Shown in pieces: positions 1 to 9,433 of a DNA stretch of 64,000 bases. The notes below the pieces were generated by a model. The model was not told the origin of the DNA. It worked only from the letters and a program-made list of their open reading frames with translations, and did not search any database. A program made the position numbers and the translations under genes. This DNA is from Methanoflorens sp963701995 (GTDB lineage: Archaea; Halobacteriota; Bog-38; Methanoflorentales; Methanoflorentaceae). Every line of letters starts with the position of its first letter. Positions within the stretch are counted from its first letter, which is position 1. The stretch covers positions 1,054,001 through 1,118,000 of the forward strand of contig OY969693.1 of the NCBI GenBank assembly GCA_963701995.1, read 5' to 3'.

Positions 1-156
1 ATCTTGCTAGAACTAATAGACAAGGAGAAAACCGTCAAGGAAACCGCCAACCTGTTGGACGTGGAACCACAACGGGTTCAAGAAATCTCTGATCAAGTGC
101 TGCGCGCTAAGCACAAAAGGCACGCCCCTCTGATTCCAACAATAACGTGGTCCTGA
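1..156 (+). CDS. C-terminal fragment, probably NAD synthetase (NadE)
   Basis: The open frame enters from the left edge and ends at TGA 154-156, leaving 51 residues. The tail has a short helical stretch followed by a KHKR segment and a proline-containing end (HAPLIP). This resembles the C-terminal KHKR-x-x-P tail of NH3-dependent NAD+ synthetases, which amidate nicotinic acid adenine dinucleotide in the cytoplasm. The ATP-binding part is outside the window, so the call rests on the tail alone. It converges on the neighbouring minus-strand trm5 gene, 39 bases away. Confidence 0.45.
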   Translation: MLLELIDKEKTVKETANLLDVEPQRVQEISDQVLRAKHKRHAPLIPTITWS

Positions 157-195
157 CTTTCAGAGTTGCTCGGCGCTAAAAGCAAACGAGTAGCG

Positions 196-1176
196 TCAGC
201 GCGGGGAAATTTTTATGTCGAGTACGACATGGTACTGGCGCGGAGCGTAGGATCTTACTTTCTTAAGGCGAATTCCCTCGACCGCTCTATCAAATCTTTC
301 GACAGCTTCTTCAACTCTTTCAATCGTACTAGGAAACTCGTTTTCGGGTTTGACGTCATAATAATGGACAAAGCCGCCACTCCGGCTAAGCATTGTTACG
401 GCGTCGCACAGGAAATTAAAGGCGGAATGCGGCAAATTCATAATGACGCGGTCTGCTACGCCTGTAAACTTAGGGGCTAGATCTTTAGCGTTGCCGAAGC
501 ACGCCTCGACGTTATGCAACCTGTTCAGTTCGATGTTGTTCTTCAAGCAGCGAAATGCATCGGGATTCTTCTCAAAGGCAACTCCTTTTTTGACTTTCTT
601 GGCCAACAGTATCGTAAAAGGCCCAACGCCGGCAAACATGTCCACTACGGTTTCCCTTGACTGCCCTAACTCGGCTATGCGATGCCGTTCTGTAGCTAGC
701 CGTGGGCTAAAATAGACGCGCGCAACATCCACTTGCAGTCTTGAGCCGTATTCTTTGTGCACCGTTTCCGTCCGTCTTTCGCCAGCGACGAAGACAAGGT
801 CTTTGAGCCGATATTGACCACCTACGCCACTAAGAGCTGCGAGTACTACTTTGATGTCTCTTCGTGTCTGCAGAAGCTCTGTCGCGGCGGCCAGAATGCC
901 GTCGAACGAGTCAATTATAGCAATGTCCCCAATAACGTCGTACCGAATTCCAAGCCTCTTGCGAAGCGGTTGCAGCCGGGGTTTCAACGCGCACGGTTCA
1001 AGATCATAGCGAAGCTCATCAAGTTTTCCTTTGAAAGGGATATAAAGTCGACCGCGTCGTTCTTCTATTCTGTATCTCTCATCTAAGAGGCCAAGTTCCT
1101 TGAGCTCTTTCCTGACTCGCTCGCCTTCGTGCTTTGGTACACTAACGCACAATCTTTTTTTCGCCGACACAGGCAT
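196..1176 (-). CDS. trm5: tRNA (guanine(37)-N1)-methyltransferase Trm5
   Basis: Archaeal Trm5 methylates N1 of G37 next to the anticodon, using SAM, which prevents +1 frameshifting. The N-terminal part (RLCVSVPKHEGERVRKEL) matches the family D1 region. The SAM motif VDMFAGVGPF lies near residues 178-187, and the catalytic-site NLP motif follows (VIMNLPHSAF). I chose the ATG at 1176 because it gives the usual short N terminus; the frame stays open upstream to 1224, giving 342 residues. It is divergent from dphB, with about 160 bases between them as the promoter region. Confidence 0.9.
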   Translation of the reverse strand: MPVSAKKRLCVSVPKHEGERVRKELKELGLLDERYRIEERRGRLYIPFKGKLDELRYDLEPCALKPRLQPLRKRLGIRYDVIGDIAIIDSFDGILAAATELLQTRRDIKVVLAALSGVGGQYRLKDLVFVAGERRTETVHKEYGSRLQVDVARVYFSPRLATERHRIAELGQSRETVVDMFAGVGPFTILLAKKVKKGVAFEKNPDAFRCLKNNIELNRLHNVEACFGNAKDLAPKFTGVADRVIMNLPHSAFNFLCDAVTMLSRSGGFVHYYDVKPENEFPSTIERVEEAVERFDRAVEGIRLKKVRSYAPRQYHVVLDIKISPR

Positions 1177-1339
1177 CCGCACGATATAAGAACACGCGAC
1201 GCTTATCTTTTTTCTGGTCTCCAAAGCCTAAGGCACGAGAGTCAAGACGAACATAGGATTCCAATTTGCCAAGAGAAAAAGCTATTTCATTTGACGCTAA
1301 GTTATTTGCCGAATTCTGCTCGCGAAATGAGGTGATGCG

Positions 1340-2116
1340 GTGCTGACCTTCGTTGGCTTAGGCTTGTACGACGAAGAAGACGTAACGGTGAAAGGACTAA
1401 AAGCGATCGAAAATGCTGATGTGATATATGCGGAGTTCTATAGCTCAAAGCTTCTAGGAACCACAATTGAGAAATTGGAAGAATTCTATAAGCGCGAAAT
1501 CCGTCTGCTCGACAGAAATGATGTTGAGCAAGTTCCTGACGAGACAGTTTTGCGAGATGCCGAGTGTAAGAATGTCGCTTTCTTAACGGCGGGCGACGCA
1601 ATGATCTCTACAACGCACGTCGATTTAAGGATACGGGCGCACGACAGAGGGATAAGCACTGAAATTATTCACGGGACGTCGATTGCTACGGCGGTATGCG
1701 GATTAACTGGGCTTCAAAACTACCGTTTTGGCAAGTCGGCAACTATTGCGTTTCCTTTCAGAGAGGTGTCTGACGTGCCCTACAACACGGTTACGGCAAA
1801 TTTAAGAAGCGATCTCCACACGTTGCTCTTTTTGGATATACAGGAAGAGCTTATGAAGCTTGGCCATGGAATCGAACTGTTGCTTCATAGTGAACATGAG
1901 AAAGGACGCAATCAGTTGGCGTCTCTACTAGCCGTGGGCATTGCGCGAGCGGGGTCGCGTTCACCGACGGTTAAAGCAGACCTGTTGGCGAGGCTCAAGG
2001 AGTACGATTTTGGGCCTCCTTTGCACGTCCTTGTCATACCCGCGTCACTTCACTTCGTGGAAAAGCAGGCGCTTCAAACGTTTGCCGGTGCTCAAAATGT
2101 CCCAGATTGTGGCTAA
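1340..2116 (+). CDS. dphB: Diphthine synthase DphB
   Basis: This SAM-dependent enzyme methylates the modified histidine of elongation factor aEF2 to make diphthine. The 258 residues begin with the family signature LTFVGLGLYDEEDVTVKGL and contain the SAM-site motif GDAMISTTHVDLR. It starts at GTG with a Shine-Dalgarno-like GAGGTGA at 1329-1335. The next gene (DUF357) starts inside its last 20 bases, so the two are probably translationally coupled. The gene for the last diphthamide step (dph6) lies 700 bases downstream in the same run. Confidence 0.93.
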   Translation: MLTFVGLGLYDEEDVTVKGLKAIENADVIYAEFYSSKLLGTTIEKLEEFYKREIRLLDRNDVEQVPDETVLRDAECKNVAFLTAGDAMISTTHVDLRIRAHDRGISTEIIHGTSIATAVCGLTGLQNYRFGKSATIAFPFREVSDVPYNTVTANLRSDLHTLLFLDIQEELMKLGHGIELLLHSEHEKGRNQLASLLAVGIARAGSRSPTVKADLLARLKEYDFGPPLHVLVIPASLHFVEKQALQTFAGAQNVPDCG

Positions 2117-2348
2117 AGTAGCGCTGTACGAAACGATGCTCCGCATCGCGTTGGAACGTGCGGAGATTGTTGTAAACGAGAAATGTTCTACCGATTTTTT
2201 GACCATGGCGCGGTCGTACTATGAGGATGGAATCTACTTTCGGACAAGCGGCGATTTGGTGAATGCACTGGTGTGCTTTAGCTACGGCCACGGGTGGCTT
2301 GATGCTGGTGTGCGTGTAGGGGCGCTTAAGGCCCAACAAGGAGAGTAG
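2097..2348 (+). CDS. DUF357 family protein
   Basis: This is an 83-residue, mostly helical protein. The pattern Y-x-x-D-x-x-Y-F in the middle (YYEDGIYF) and the end (ALVCFSYGHGWLDAGVRVG) are typical of DUF357, which is common in Euryarchaeota and often sits beside dphB. Its function is unknown. The ATG at 2097 overlaps the end of dphB by 20 bases and follows a GGTG at 2087-2090. The frame is open further upstream inside dphB, but that would add a non-family extension. Confidence 0.85.
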   Translation: MSQIVAKVALYETMLRIALERAEIVVNEKCSTDFLTMARSYYEDGIYFRTSGDLVNALVCFSYGHGWLDAGVRVGALKAQQGE

Positions 2349-2437
2349 CCGTGGCTCTTCGGCTGAATTAGCGCTAGCATCTTTATTAAAACGCCTTTGT
2401 GCCAATATTAATTAACTTTGTTGACTTACACTGGAGT

Positions 2438-2782
2438 ATGCCCAATTATTATGTCACGCTCGAGGCTGCGTGGTTGGTGAAGGACGTCAAGTCGGTAGAT
2501 GATGCCATCGGCATAGCAATATCGGAGGCAGGCAAACGCTTAAACCCAAAACTGAGCAAGGTTGAAGTGGTGGTTGGGTCGATGTCGTGTCCTGCCTGTG
2601 GTGAAGTATTCGACGGCGTCTACTTGGTGGCTAATACCGCTCTTGTCGGGCTGATACTCGAGATAAAAGTCGTAAATGCCGAAAATGAGTCGCACGCCGC
2701 TAAGATCGCAAAGGCGGTAATTGGTAAAGCGTTAGCCGACGTGCCGCTGAAAGCAATTGACGTCGCCCTCAAAGAAGGTTAA
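2438..2782 (+). CDS. DUF555 / UPF0212 family protein
   Basis: The 114-residue protein starts MPNYYVTLEAAWLVKDV, the typical start of the DUF555 family, which is known mainly from methanogens and relatives. It has a C-P-A-C motif (SMSCPACGEV) that could bind a metal, and a hydrophobic middle. The ATG at 2438 has a GGAG four bases upstream. The function is unknown. It sits between the diphthamide genes dphB and dph6; whether that is meaningful cannot be told from sequence. Its presence supports a methanogen-like host. Confidence 0.85.
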   Translation: MPNYYVTLEAAWLVKDVKSVDDAIGIAISEAGKRLNPKLSKVEVVVGSMSCPACGEVFDGVYLVANTALVGLILEIKVVNAENESHAAKIAKAVIGKALADVPLKAIDVALKEG

Positions 2783-2818
2783 TTGCCACTGTTTCTGTTA
2801 CCTTAGTTGGGGTTCTGA

Positions 2819-3484
2819 ATGCGTTTGATTGCTCTGATTTCTGGCGGCAAGGATTCTGTCTGCGCGTTGAATTGCGCGTTGCGTGAACACGAAGTTGTGC
2901 AGTTGGTCAACGTACAGGCCGTAGAAGACTCGTTCCTGTATCACGTGCCGTGTGCACATCTCACTCGCCTAATTTCGGAGGCCGTCGACATTCCGCTAGT
3001 GTCGGGCGTATCTTTTTCGCACGAGGATGAATTGACATTGTTGAAAACCCTGCTGCAAGGCGCGGAAGCGGACGGCGTTGTAGCTGGCACGATAGCGTCC
3101 AACTACCAAATGAGCCGACTCAAGAAACTATGCGCTGAGCTTGAATTGCAGTTGTATGCGCCCTTGTGGAACAAAGGCAGTGAACGCTTGTTACGGGCAA
3201 TGGCGGGCTCAATGGATATTATCGTTGTTCAGGTCGCTGCTTACGGAATGAATGAATCGTGGCTCGGCAGGAAACTCGATGAAGGGGCGGTCGATGATTT
3301 ATCCATATTGCATAGAAAACACGGGGTGCACATTATGGGCGAGGGCGGGGAGTACGAAACACTTGTTGTGGACGCTCCTATCTTTAAAAGGCGCATTAAA
3401 GTAATGAATTATGAAAAGAAGTGGTTTAGTGAGCAGTGGAGAGGGTGCTTGGAGATTCACGAGTTCAAACTCGTAGACAAATGA
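2819..3484 (+). CDS. dph6: Diphthine--ammonia ligase (Dph6-type)
   Basis: This PP-loop ATP pyrophosphatase family enzyme (MJ0570 type) amidates diphthine on aEF2 using ATP and ammonium. The PP-loop SGGKDS lies at residues 8-13. The C-terminal family motif GEGGEYETLVVDAPIFK is present, as is VVAGTIASNYQMSR in the middle. The length (221) is normal. With dphB upstream it supplies the last two steps of diphthamide formation. DUF2070 starts 16 bases downstream. Confidence 0.9.
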   Translation: MRLIALISGGKDSVCALNCALREHEVVQLVNVQAVEDSFLYHVPCAHLTRLISEAVDIPLVSGVSFSHEDELTLLKTLLQGAEADGVVAGTIASNYQMSRLKKLCAELELQLYAPLWNKGSERLLRAMAGSMDIIVVQVAAYGMNESWLGRKLDEGAVDDLSILHRKHGVHIMGEGGEYETLVVDAPIFKRRIKVMNYEKKWFSEQWRGCLEIHEFKLVDK

Positions 3485-3500
3485 GAACGTGGCGAACTAG

Positions 3501-5291
3501 ATGAAGTTGAGGATATTTGGCCCCAAGGAAAAAGTCGTAAAGGGCATGGAGGAGACGACTGCCGGCTTGATGAAGTATGTGTTTGCGGCTCCGCGGTGGA
3601 AGAACACCATTCCTGTCACGCTTGCTCTGTCGCTTGTGGTTGGCGCCGGTGTCTTCAATTTTGGATGGAGGGAAAATCTCCTCGCTGGCCTGATTCTTAT
3701 CGGCGTACCAGCTGTGCTTGCCGCCGCCTTTACTCACCCATTAGCTCGGCTTCTGCAAGGCACTATGACGGTTAATCGCTCTGCTTTGTTAGCATTTGTA
3801 GGGGCCGTGATAATCAGTGTCTTTTGCGTTCTCGGTGCACTGATTTCATTTGCAATCGGATGGCAACTGACAATCTCAGCCTACGTCATGTCCTTGGGCG
3901 CTGTCTTTGCGTTCAGAATTCTGGTGCTGATGGCCATAACGACGAAAAGCTTAGGTCGAAATGTAGTCCCTGCTTCGCTTCAAACGGTATTCGGAGCGTT
4001 TTTTTTGCCGCTGTTCGGAGCGACCGGCTACGTCGTGAACTTAGTAGCAATTAGTGCAGTATTCACGCTTGGCGCTTTGGTCTTCATAAGGTACATCGAT
4101 GCGCCGCTGAGAAAATCTTTTGGCGTAAGCGGCATGGATTTCATTCGTAGTTACATTGCACAGACAGTAGAAGGCTCCCCTGGCATGGAGGACTTCTTCA
4201 AAAAGATAGGCGAAGCCGTTGAAGTCCCCGTCACCACACTGTCGTTCAGGTCGAACGAGCGCTTGAAAGCGACGTTTGTCGTACCAGCTGTTCATCCTGG
4301 TCCCGTCGGCGAGATTGGAGGCGGGAACCTTCCGGTAAGAATTGTAAAGAACCTCGACGGTGGAGAGATTTTTGTGCCTCACGGGACGGCAACGCACGAT
4401 TTCAACTTGGTTTCGGCGACAGAATCACTGAAAATAGTTGAAGCTGCGGCACGCGCAGTGGAAAACACCCAATACAGTGCGGACGCGTCAAAATCGATTC
4501 GAGTGCAGAGGGGGGCCATCAAGCTTCTTGCACAGAGATTTGGCAACTCAGTCTTGTTTGTCTCGACTTTGTCGCCGGAGTCAACAGAGGACATCGAGTA
4601 TGGGCTTGGTCTCGTCGCAAACGCTGAAGCGAGAACACGAGGCGTGCAGCATTCTGCGCTCATCGATGCACATAACTGCACGGCTCCTTACGCGTCATCC
4701 ATGTGGGCGGGCACGAAGAACTCGTTCGACCTGATTGATGCGATCAGGGAAGCATCCTCGAGACTGATGCAATCAGAACCGCTAAAAAGTGGTATCAAGC
4801 TCGGAATAGCAAGGCGGGGGCCTATTTTTGGGCGAGATGAAGGTATGGGTGATCTCGGTATTCAGGTGGCATTGGTTGAAGTTGCTGGACAGCGCACCGC
4901 TTACGTGCTCGTTGATGCGAACAACATGGTGCCTAACTTGCGCGAAATCATCGTCAGCGCCCTGAAAGTCGATGAGGCAGAAGTCATGACCACTGACAAC
5001 CACGTCGTGAACTCCTACAGTGGCGTCAATCTCTTGGGTTTCAAAGCCGACAACGGCATCCTCTTGAAGGCGATTATCGAACTGGTTGATGAGGCACAGG
5101 CCAATCTTGAACCGGTGCGTGTCGGGATGAACACCCAGCAGGCTAGCGGGGTATCGGTCTTTGGCTCGCAAAAGACGGCGCAGCTTGCAAGTACAGTAAA
5201 TGCTATTATGGCGATGGGGGGCGCTCTGGGAATATCCGTGATAATAGCAGCTTTTGCTATTTCTTTGCTGCTTGTACTTTTCAACAGATAA
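3501..5291 (+). CDS. DUF2070 integral membrane protein
   Basis: The 596-residue protein has about six or seven membrane segments in roughly the first 200 residues, then a large soluble domain, and one membrane segment at the very end. The soluble part carries the conserved motifs HPGPVGEIGGGNLP, HGTATHDFNL and DAHNC. These are the DUF2070 (COG3356) motifs, a group proposed to belong to the neutral ceramidase superfamily of lipid hydrolases. The H and D residues would suit metal-dependent hydrolysis, but no substrate is known. It closes the run that begins with dphB. Confidence 0.85.
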   Translation: MKLRIFGPKEKVVKGMEETTAGLMKYVFAAPRWKNTIPVTLALSLVVGAGVFNFGWRENLLAGLILIGVPAVLAAAFTHPLARLLQGTMTVNRSALLAFVGAVIISVFCVLGALISFAIGWQLTISAYVMSLGAVFAFRILVLMAITTKSLGRNVVPASLQTVFGAFFLPLFGATGYVVNLVAISAVFTLGALVFIRYIDAPLRKSFGVSGMDFIRSYIAQTVEGSPGMEDFFKKIGEAVEVPVTTLSFRSNERLKATFVVPAVHPGPVGEIGGGNLPVRIVKNLDGGEIFVPHGTATHDFNLVSATESLKIVEAAARAVENTQYSADASKSIRVQRGAIKLLAQRFGNSVLFVSTLSPESTEDIEYGLGLVANAEARTRGVQHSALIDAHNCTAPYASSMWAGTKNSFDLIDAIREASSRLMQSEPLKSGIKLGIARRGPIFGRDEGMGDLGIQVALVEVAGQRTAYVLVDANNMVPNLREIIVSALKVDEAEVMTTDNHVVNSYSGVNLLGFKADNGILLKAIIELVDEAQANLEPVRVGMNTQQASGVSVFGSQKTAQLASTVNAIMAMGGALGISVIIAAFAISLLLVLFNR

Positions 5292-5337
5292 CGGCCACAG
5301 CGTGCTTCCCTTGAGTCGAAAAGCCGCTGGAGATCGG

Positions 5338-7056
5338 CTACTTGTGCGTGAAATAGCAAATGATTCTCGTCTGGCCGTGCTCTTCGAGCACCTGATCCAC
5401 TCTGACAAAACCGTAGCGTTCAAATTGTACTACTCGATTCAGCTCAGCAGCTATGCCAGGTTCGCCTATCCCGATATCGACTCCGCTAGGCGTGACGACC
5501 TCGACTTGAGGCCCGTTTGGTGGAGCCCAGTGAATTATTCTTGTGCCTTTGATGATTTCGTCGCCAGCGTATTCTGCCTCTAGCGGCTCTTTTTTTACAA
5601 TTCGAACGTTGTAAAGATCTTTCAGCCGCACCAGATCGCTGCCGGATAAGGTGAGATCTTGTGCACTGACACACACGCAGCCTTCGACTGGGATCTCTCT
5701 AAAAGAGGTGGAAGATGATGGATGAAGTGGCGCGCGCGCTGTTGTGGGCTTGGCGTTCATTATGCTCATTGTAATCGGGTCCGACACGAAGAAGTATCTG
5801 TGAGCAACCGGATCCACAAGTTTCCTGTTCTCGGCATGGAGGTTTTCCAAGCTAACGCTTATGTCCGACTCGTTAATGCCCAATTTCAGGAAAAACAGCC
5901 TGACGGCTTCTGGCGCAAAACCTCTGCGTCTCAAAGCCATTAAAGTGGGGAGTCTAGGGTCATCCCAGCCACTATAGAGCCCTTTGTCAATCTCACTCCT
6001 CAGCTTACTTGTTGAGAACTTGCCGAATTCGTGGATGCTGATCCTCCCCCAATGTAGGGTGAACGGATACGTCCAGCCCATATGATTGTAGAGGAACTCC
6101 TGCCTCCTTTCGCTGTCTCTCAAGTCCTTTCCACGAATTATGTGTGTAACTCTGAGCTCGTGGTCTTCGATCGCTGATTCGAAATCAAGCATCGGCCACA
6201 CTCGAAATGCTAGTCCCCTGGGGTGTGCGGTGTCGACAATTCGAAAACCAATCCAATCTCGCAAAGCTGGGTTTTTATGCTGTACGTCGGTTTTGATCCG
6301 CAAGACAGCTTCTTTTTCGGCTAGTCGCCCGTCCAGCATCTGTTCCCAAAGGCGCATATTCTTTTCTGCGGCGTTCTCGCGGTCAGGACACGCCAATCTT
6401 GCGTCTTTGAGTTTTTTGAATTGCAGCTGGGTACAGGTGCAGACGTAAGCAGCCCCCTGCGCAATGAGTTTTTCAGCATAGTGATAGTATGTTTCCATTC
6501 GGTCCGAAGCGTTGACCACGACGTCTGGGGTTGCTTCAAGCCATTTGCAGTCCTCAAGGTACCAATCGTAGGCCTCAAGCAGTGGTGGCTTCGTTTGCGG
6601 GTCGGTATCGTCAAAACGAAGAATGAAAGAACCACCGTACCTTTTGGCGTATTCAGAATTCACAACAATTCCGCGAGCACTGCCAAGCGTAGCCGGCCCG
6701 TTAGGGTTAGGTGCGAATCGCATGGCTACGCGTTCATGGTGAGGCAACTCCGGAAGGTACATCTTTTTGTGTTGCGCCTTTACTGCTTTGCGTTGGAGGT
6801 TCGGGGCTATCTGTTGGAGTAGCTGCCTCTGCTCGTCAAGCGTCATTGCGTTGACGTCGGCGACGATGCTCTCTGCCAAGCCAGATATCTCTCTTGCTTG
6901 TTGTTTAAGTTCCGGATGCTCGCCTATGAGCTTTGAGACAACAGCGCTAGGATCTGCTTTACCTTTGTGTAGAATAGCGTTGTGCAGAGCGCGCTTCTTA
7001 ATTGCAGTGCTTAAAACTTGAGGTTCCACATCACCGCCCCGATAACCTGCCTTCAA
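5338..7056 (-). CDS. gltX: Glutamyl-tRNA synthetase (archaeal type)
   Basis: It charges tRNA-Glu and, in archaea that use the GatDE route, misacylates tRNA-Gln. This is a class I synthetase of the GlnRS-like archaeal subgroup. The HIGH counterpart is in FAPNPNGPATLGSARG and the KMSKS counterpart is FSTSKLRS. The C-terminal beta-barrel anticodon domain is present. Length is 572 residues from a TTG at 7056 that overlaps the end of the prenyl synthase gene; a GTG at 7029 is an equally good start. A tRNA-Glu with an intron lies at 28.5 kb. Confidence 0.92.
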   Translation of the reverse strand: MKAGYRGGDVEPQVLSTAIKKRALHNAILHKGKADPSAVVSKLIGEHPELKQQAREISGLAESIVADVNAMTLDEQRQLLQQIAPNLQRKAVKAQHKKMYLPELPHHERVAMRFAPNPNGPATLGSARGIVVNSEYAKRYGGSFILRFDDTDPQTKPPLLEAYDWYLEDCKWLEATPDVVVNASDRMETYYHYAEKLIAQGAAYVCTCTQLQFKKLKDARLACPDRENAAEKNMRLWEQMLDGRLAEKEAVLRIKTDVQHKNPALRDWIGFRIVDTAHPRGLAFRVWPMLDFESAIEDHELRVTHIIRGKDLRDSERRQEFLYNHMGWTYPFTLHWGRISIHEFGKFSTSKLRSEIDKGLYSGWDDPRLPTLMALRRRGFAPEAVRLFFLKLGINESDISVSLENLHAENRKLVDPVAHRYFFVSDPITMSIMNAKPTTARAPLHPSSSTSFREIPVEGCVCVSAQDLTLSGSDLVRLKDLYNVRIVKKEPLEAEYAGDEIIKGTRIIHWAPPNGPQVEVVTPSGVDIGIGEPGIAAELNRVVQFERYGFVRVDQVLEEHGQTRIICYFTHK

Positions 7057-8012
7057 TACGCTCTCGAAATCATGTAGTCGGCAAGTTTGAGCAGCTTGGA
7101 TTTTGCCTCTGAATCGGCTAGCTTGGCGAGTCGCGACTTGCCGACTCGGAGAATCTCAGCTGCCTTTTCCATCGCGTAATCGATTGATCCTGCATCCTGT
7201 AACTCTTTAATTGCCATGTCGATTGCTTTTTCGCTCGTGAGTTGCGACGGGTCAAGCCTGATGCCGTGCTTGAGTCCGTGGATCATAACTAGCGTCATCT
7301 TGCCTTCTATTAGGTCACTGGCCTTATCTTTTCCAAGCACTTCACGCGCCGTAATCAAGTCGAGCACATCATCGCGGATCTGGAAGCCTATACCCATGGC
7401 TATTCCAAACTCCCACAGGGCGCTCACTTCGCTGTCGGTGCCGCCGCCAAGTATCCCCCCCATCGCCAAACCAGCTGCGTAGAGCACAGCTGTCTTTTTT
7501 TGGACCATGTCGAGATAGTCGGCCTCCGAAATATTTTTGTTATTTTCGAACGTTATATCCAGCCACTGTCCTTCGCAGATGTGTAGGCACGCTTTCGAGA
7601 GAAGCCTAAGACATTTTGTTGCATTTTCTGGTTCTGTTTTAGTGTAAGAAAGGACCTCGAAGGCTTTAGCATAAAGCGCATCGCCTGCTAAGACGGCTTC
7701 TGACATACCCCATTTTGTGTGCACGGTCTCTATGGAACGTCTTGTCGCGTCTTCGTCCATAATATCGTCGTGAATCAGCGTGAAATTGTGGATGAGCTCT
7801 ACTGAAACGGCTGCTGGCAGTATCGTCTCAACAGCGATATTGGGTTGCACCGCTTCAGCGCCCAACAGCAGAACCACCGGCCGCAGCCTCTTCCCGCCAG
7901 CTTCAATAAGATGTCGAGCGGCTCTGTACAGCTCCTCGGGGAAAACTACAGGGACACACTCGTTGAGCGCACCATCGATTATTGCCTTTCTTTTAAGCAA
8001 GTCGTCGTCCAA
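7053..8012 (-). CDS. idsA: Polyprenyl (geranylgeranyl/farnesyl) diphosphate synthase
   Basis: It condenses isopentenyl diphosphate with allylic diphosphates to make the C20 chains of archaeal ether lipids. Both aspartate-rich metal motifs are present: DDIMD in the first third and DDVLD in the last third. The 319-residue length is normal. It starts at TTG with a strong AGGAGGGG about 16 bases upstream, a rather long spacing. Its stop overlaps the start of gltX. It stands downstream of IPP isomerase, IPK and mevalonate kinase in the same direction, so lipid precursor genes are grouped. Confidence 0.92.
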   Translation of the reverse strand: MDDDLLKRKAIIDGALNECVPVVFPEELYRAARHLIEAGGKRLRPVVLLLGAEAVQPNIAVETILPAAVSVELIHNFTLIHDDIMDEDATRRSIETVHTKWGMSEAVLAGDALYAKAFEVLSYTKTEPENATKCLRLLSKACLHICEGQWLDITFENNKNISEADYLDMVQKKTAVLYAAGLAMGGILGGGTDSEVSALWEFGIAMGIGFQIRDDVLDLITAREVLGKDKASDLIEGKMTLVMIHGLKHGIRLDPSQLTSEKAIDMAIKELQDAGSIDYAMEKAAEILRVGKSRLAKLADSEAKSKLLKLADYMISRAY

Positions 8013-8088
8013 GTTGCTTACTCTTGACCCCTCCTGGAAAGTGCTGCTCTTTGAGGCAATGCAGCTCTGGCGGGGTTTTTCTCCGCCT

Positions 8089-9429
8089 TCAAGGTCTCAC
8101 CGCAATGTTCTGGCCATTTCTTAGTAGGTGAATATTATCCCTTAGGCTGTACCCTGCTTCTTCTGCAAGTTCTACGTAGGAGCTTGTCATCGTTAGATCT
8201 CCGTGCGTGGGAAAAATATGGTCCGGCTTGAGCATCTTGATCAGTTCCCAGTGGTCTTCGCGGGCGGCGTGGCCCGACACGTGAACATCAGTATAAAGCC
8301 TTGCCCCTCGCATTTTGAGCTTGGTTTCTACTGAATATCGATTCGCGGCGTTTATTGGGGTTGGTATCACTTCGGCAGAAAACACTATTTTGTCGCCGGG
8401 CGCGACTTCGTAAGGGGTTAGCCCTTTTGCGACCCGCGTGAGCATCGCTTCTGGTTCTCCTTGATGTCCCGTGATAATTGGAAGATATTTTTCTTTCCCT
8501 TCCTGCGCTACTCTCCTTAATACCTTTTCTACAGATCTTCTGTTCCCGTAGACTCCAATGTCATTAGGAAGCTCGACGTATCCCATCTTTTCTGCAGTTC
8601 CTAGGTATCGTTCCATAGAGCGACCTAGGACCAGTGGGCGGCGGTCCATCTCGCGAGCTGCTTCGAAGATCGTCTTTACGCGGGCTATATGTGACGAAAA
8701 CGTAGTTACGAGCACTCCACTGCCTTCTTCTTCAGTACCGAGAAGAACGTCACGCACCAAGTCTTTCGCGATCTGTTCTGACGGGGTCTTTCCTGCCTCC
8801 TTTACGCGAGTACTTTCGACGATCAACGCGAGCACTCCGTCTTTTCCTAAACTCTTTAAGCGATTAAAGTCGGGGGGTTTGCCAATAACAGGCGTTCGAT
8901 CAAGCTTGAAATCGTTCGCATAGACCAGGGCACCGGCCGGCGTATGCAGAACGGCGAATATTGGATCGGGGATACTGTGCGTTGCTCGCACGAATTCAAC
9001 CGCTATATCGGGAGTTATTTGATAAACCTGTCCTGCTTCGAGCGTGTAAAGGGGATTCTCGACGCCGAACTTCTTCTCAACGCGGATCTGTTGTGCGATG
9101 AGCTCCGCCGTAAACGGCGTGGATATTATCGGAGCTTCATACCTGTGCGCAAGCTTGGGGACGGCGCCTATGTGATCGAGATGTCCGTGCGTGCAGACTA
9201 TCGCCTTCACTGATCTCTTTGCTTGACTCAGCATCGCGTCATTTGGTATCGCGCCCATCTTAATAAGGTCCATAGAATGCATCTTCTCGATTTCTGCATC
9301 CTCATGAATTGCAATTCGATCAAGTCTAAGGCCCATATCTATGATGACTATGTCTTCGTTCACCCGAATCGCAGTCATGTTGCGCCCGACTTCTTCGTAG
9401 CCGCCAATTGCGTTAACTTCTATCTCCAC
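8089..9429 (-). CDS. rnj: Ribonuclease J (archaeal)
   Basis: This metallo-beta-lactamase/beta-CASP nuclease belongs to the family of archaeal 5'-3' exoribonucleases. The start IGGYEEVGRNM and the metal motif HGHLDH (about residue 80) are typical, and the late motif HVSGHAAREDHWELI carries further metal and beta-CASP residues. The 446-residue length matches the family. The GTG start has GGAGG seven bases upstream. Only four bases separate it from the end of the IPP isomerase gene, so it is co-transcribed with the isoprenoid genes, an arrangement common in Euryarchaeota. Confidence 0.92.
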   Translation of the reverse strand: MEIEVNAIGGYEEVGRNMTAIRVNEDIVIIDMGLRLDRIAIHEDAEIEKMHSMDLIKMGAIPNDAMLSQAKRSVKAIVCTHGHLDHIGAVPKLAHRYEAPIISTPFTAELIAQQIRVEKKFGVENPLYTLEAGQVYQITPDIAVEFVRATHSIPDPIFAVLHTPAGALVYANDFKLDRTPVIGKPPDFNRLKSLGKDGVLALIVESTRVKEAGKTPSEQIAKDLVRDVLLGTEEEGSGVLVTTFSSHIARVKTIFEAAREMDRRPLVLGRSMERYLGTAEKMGYVELPNDIGVYGNRRSVEKVLRRVAQEGKEKYLPIITGHQGEPEAMLTRVAKGLTPYEVAPGDKIVFSAEVIPTPINAANRYSVETKLKMRGARLYTDVHVSGHAAREDHWELIKMLKPDHIFPTHGDLTMTSSYVELAEEAGYSLRDNIHLLRNGQNIAVRP

Positions 9430-9433
9430 AGCG

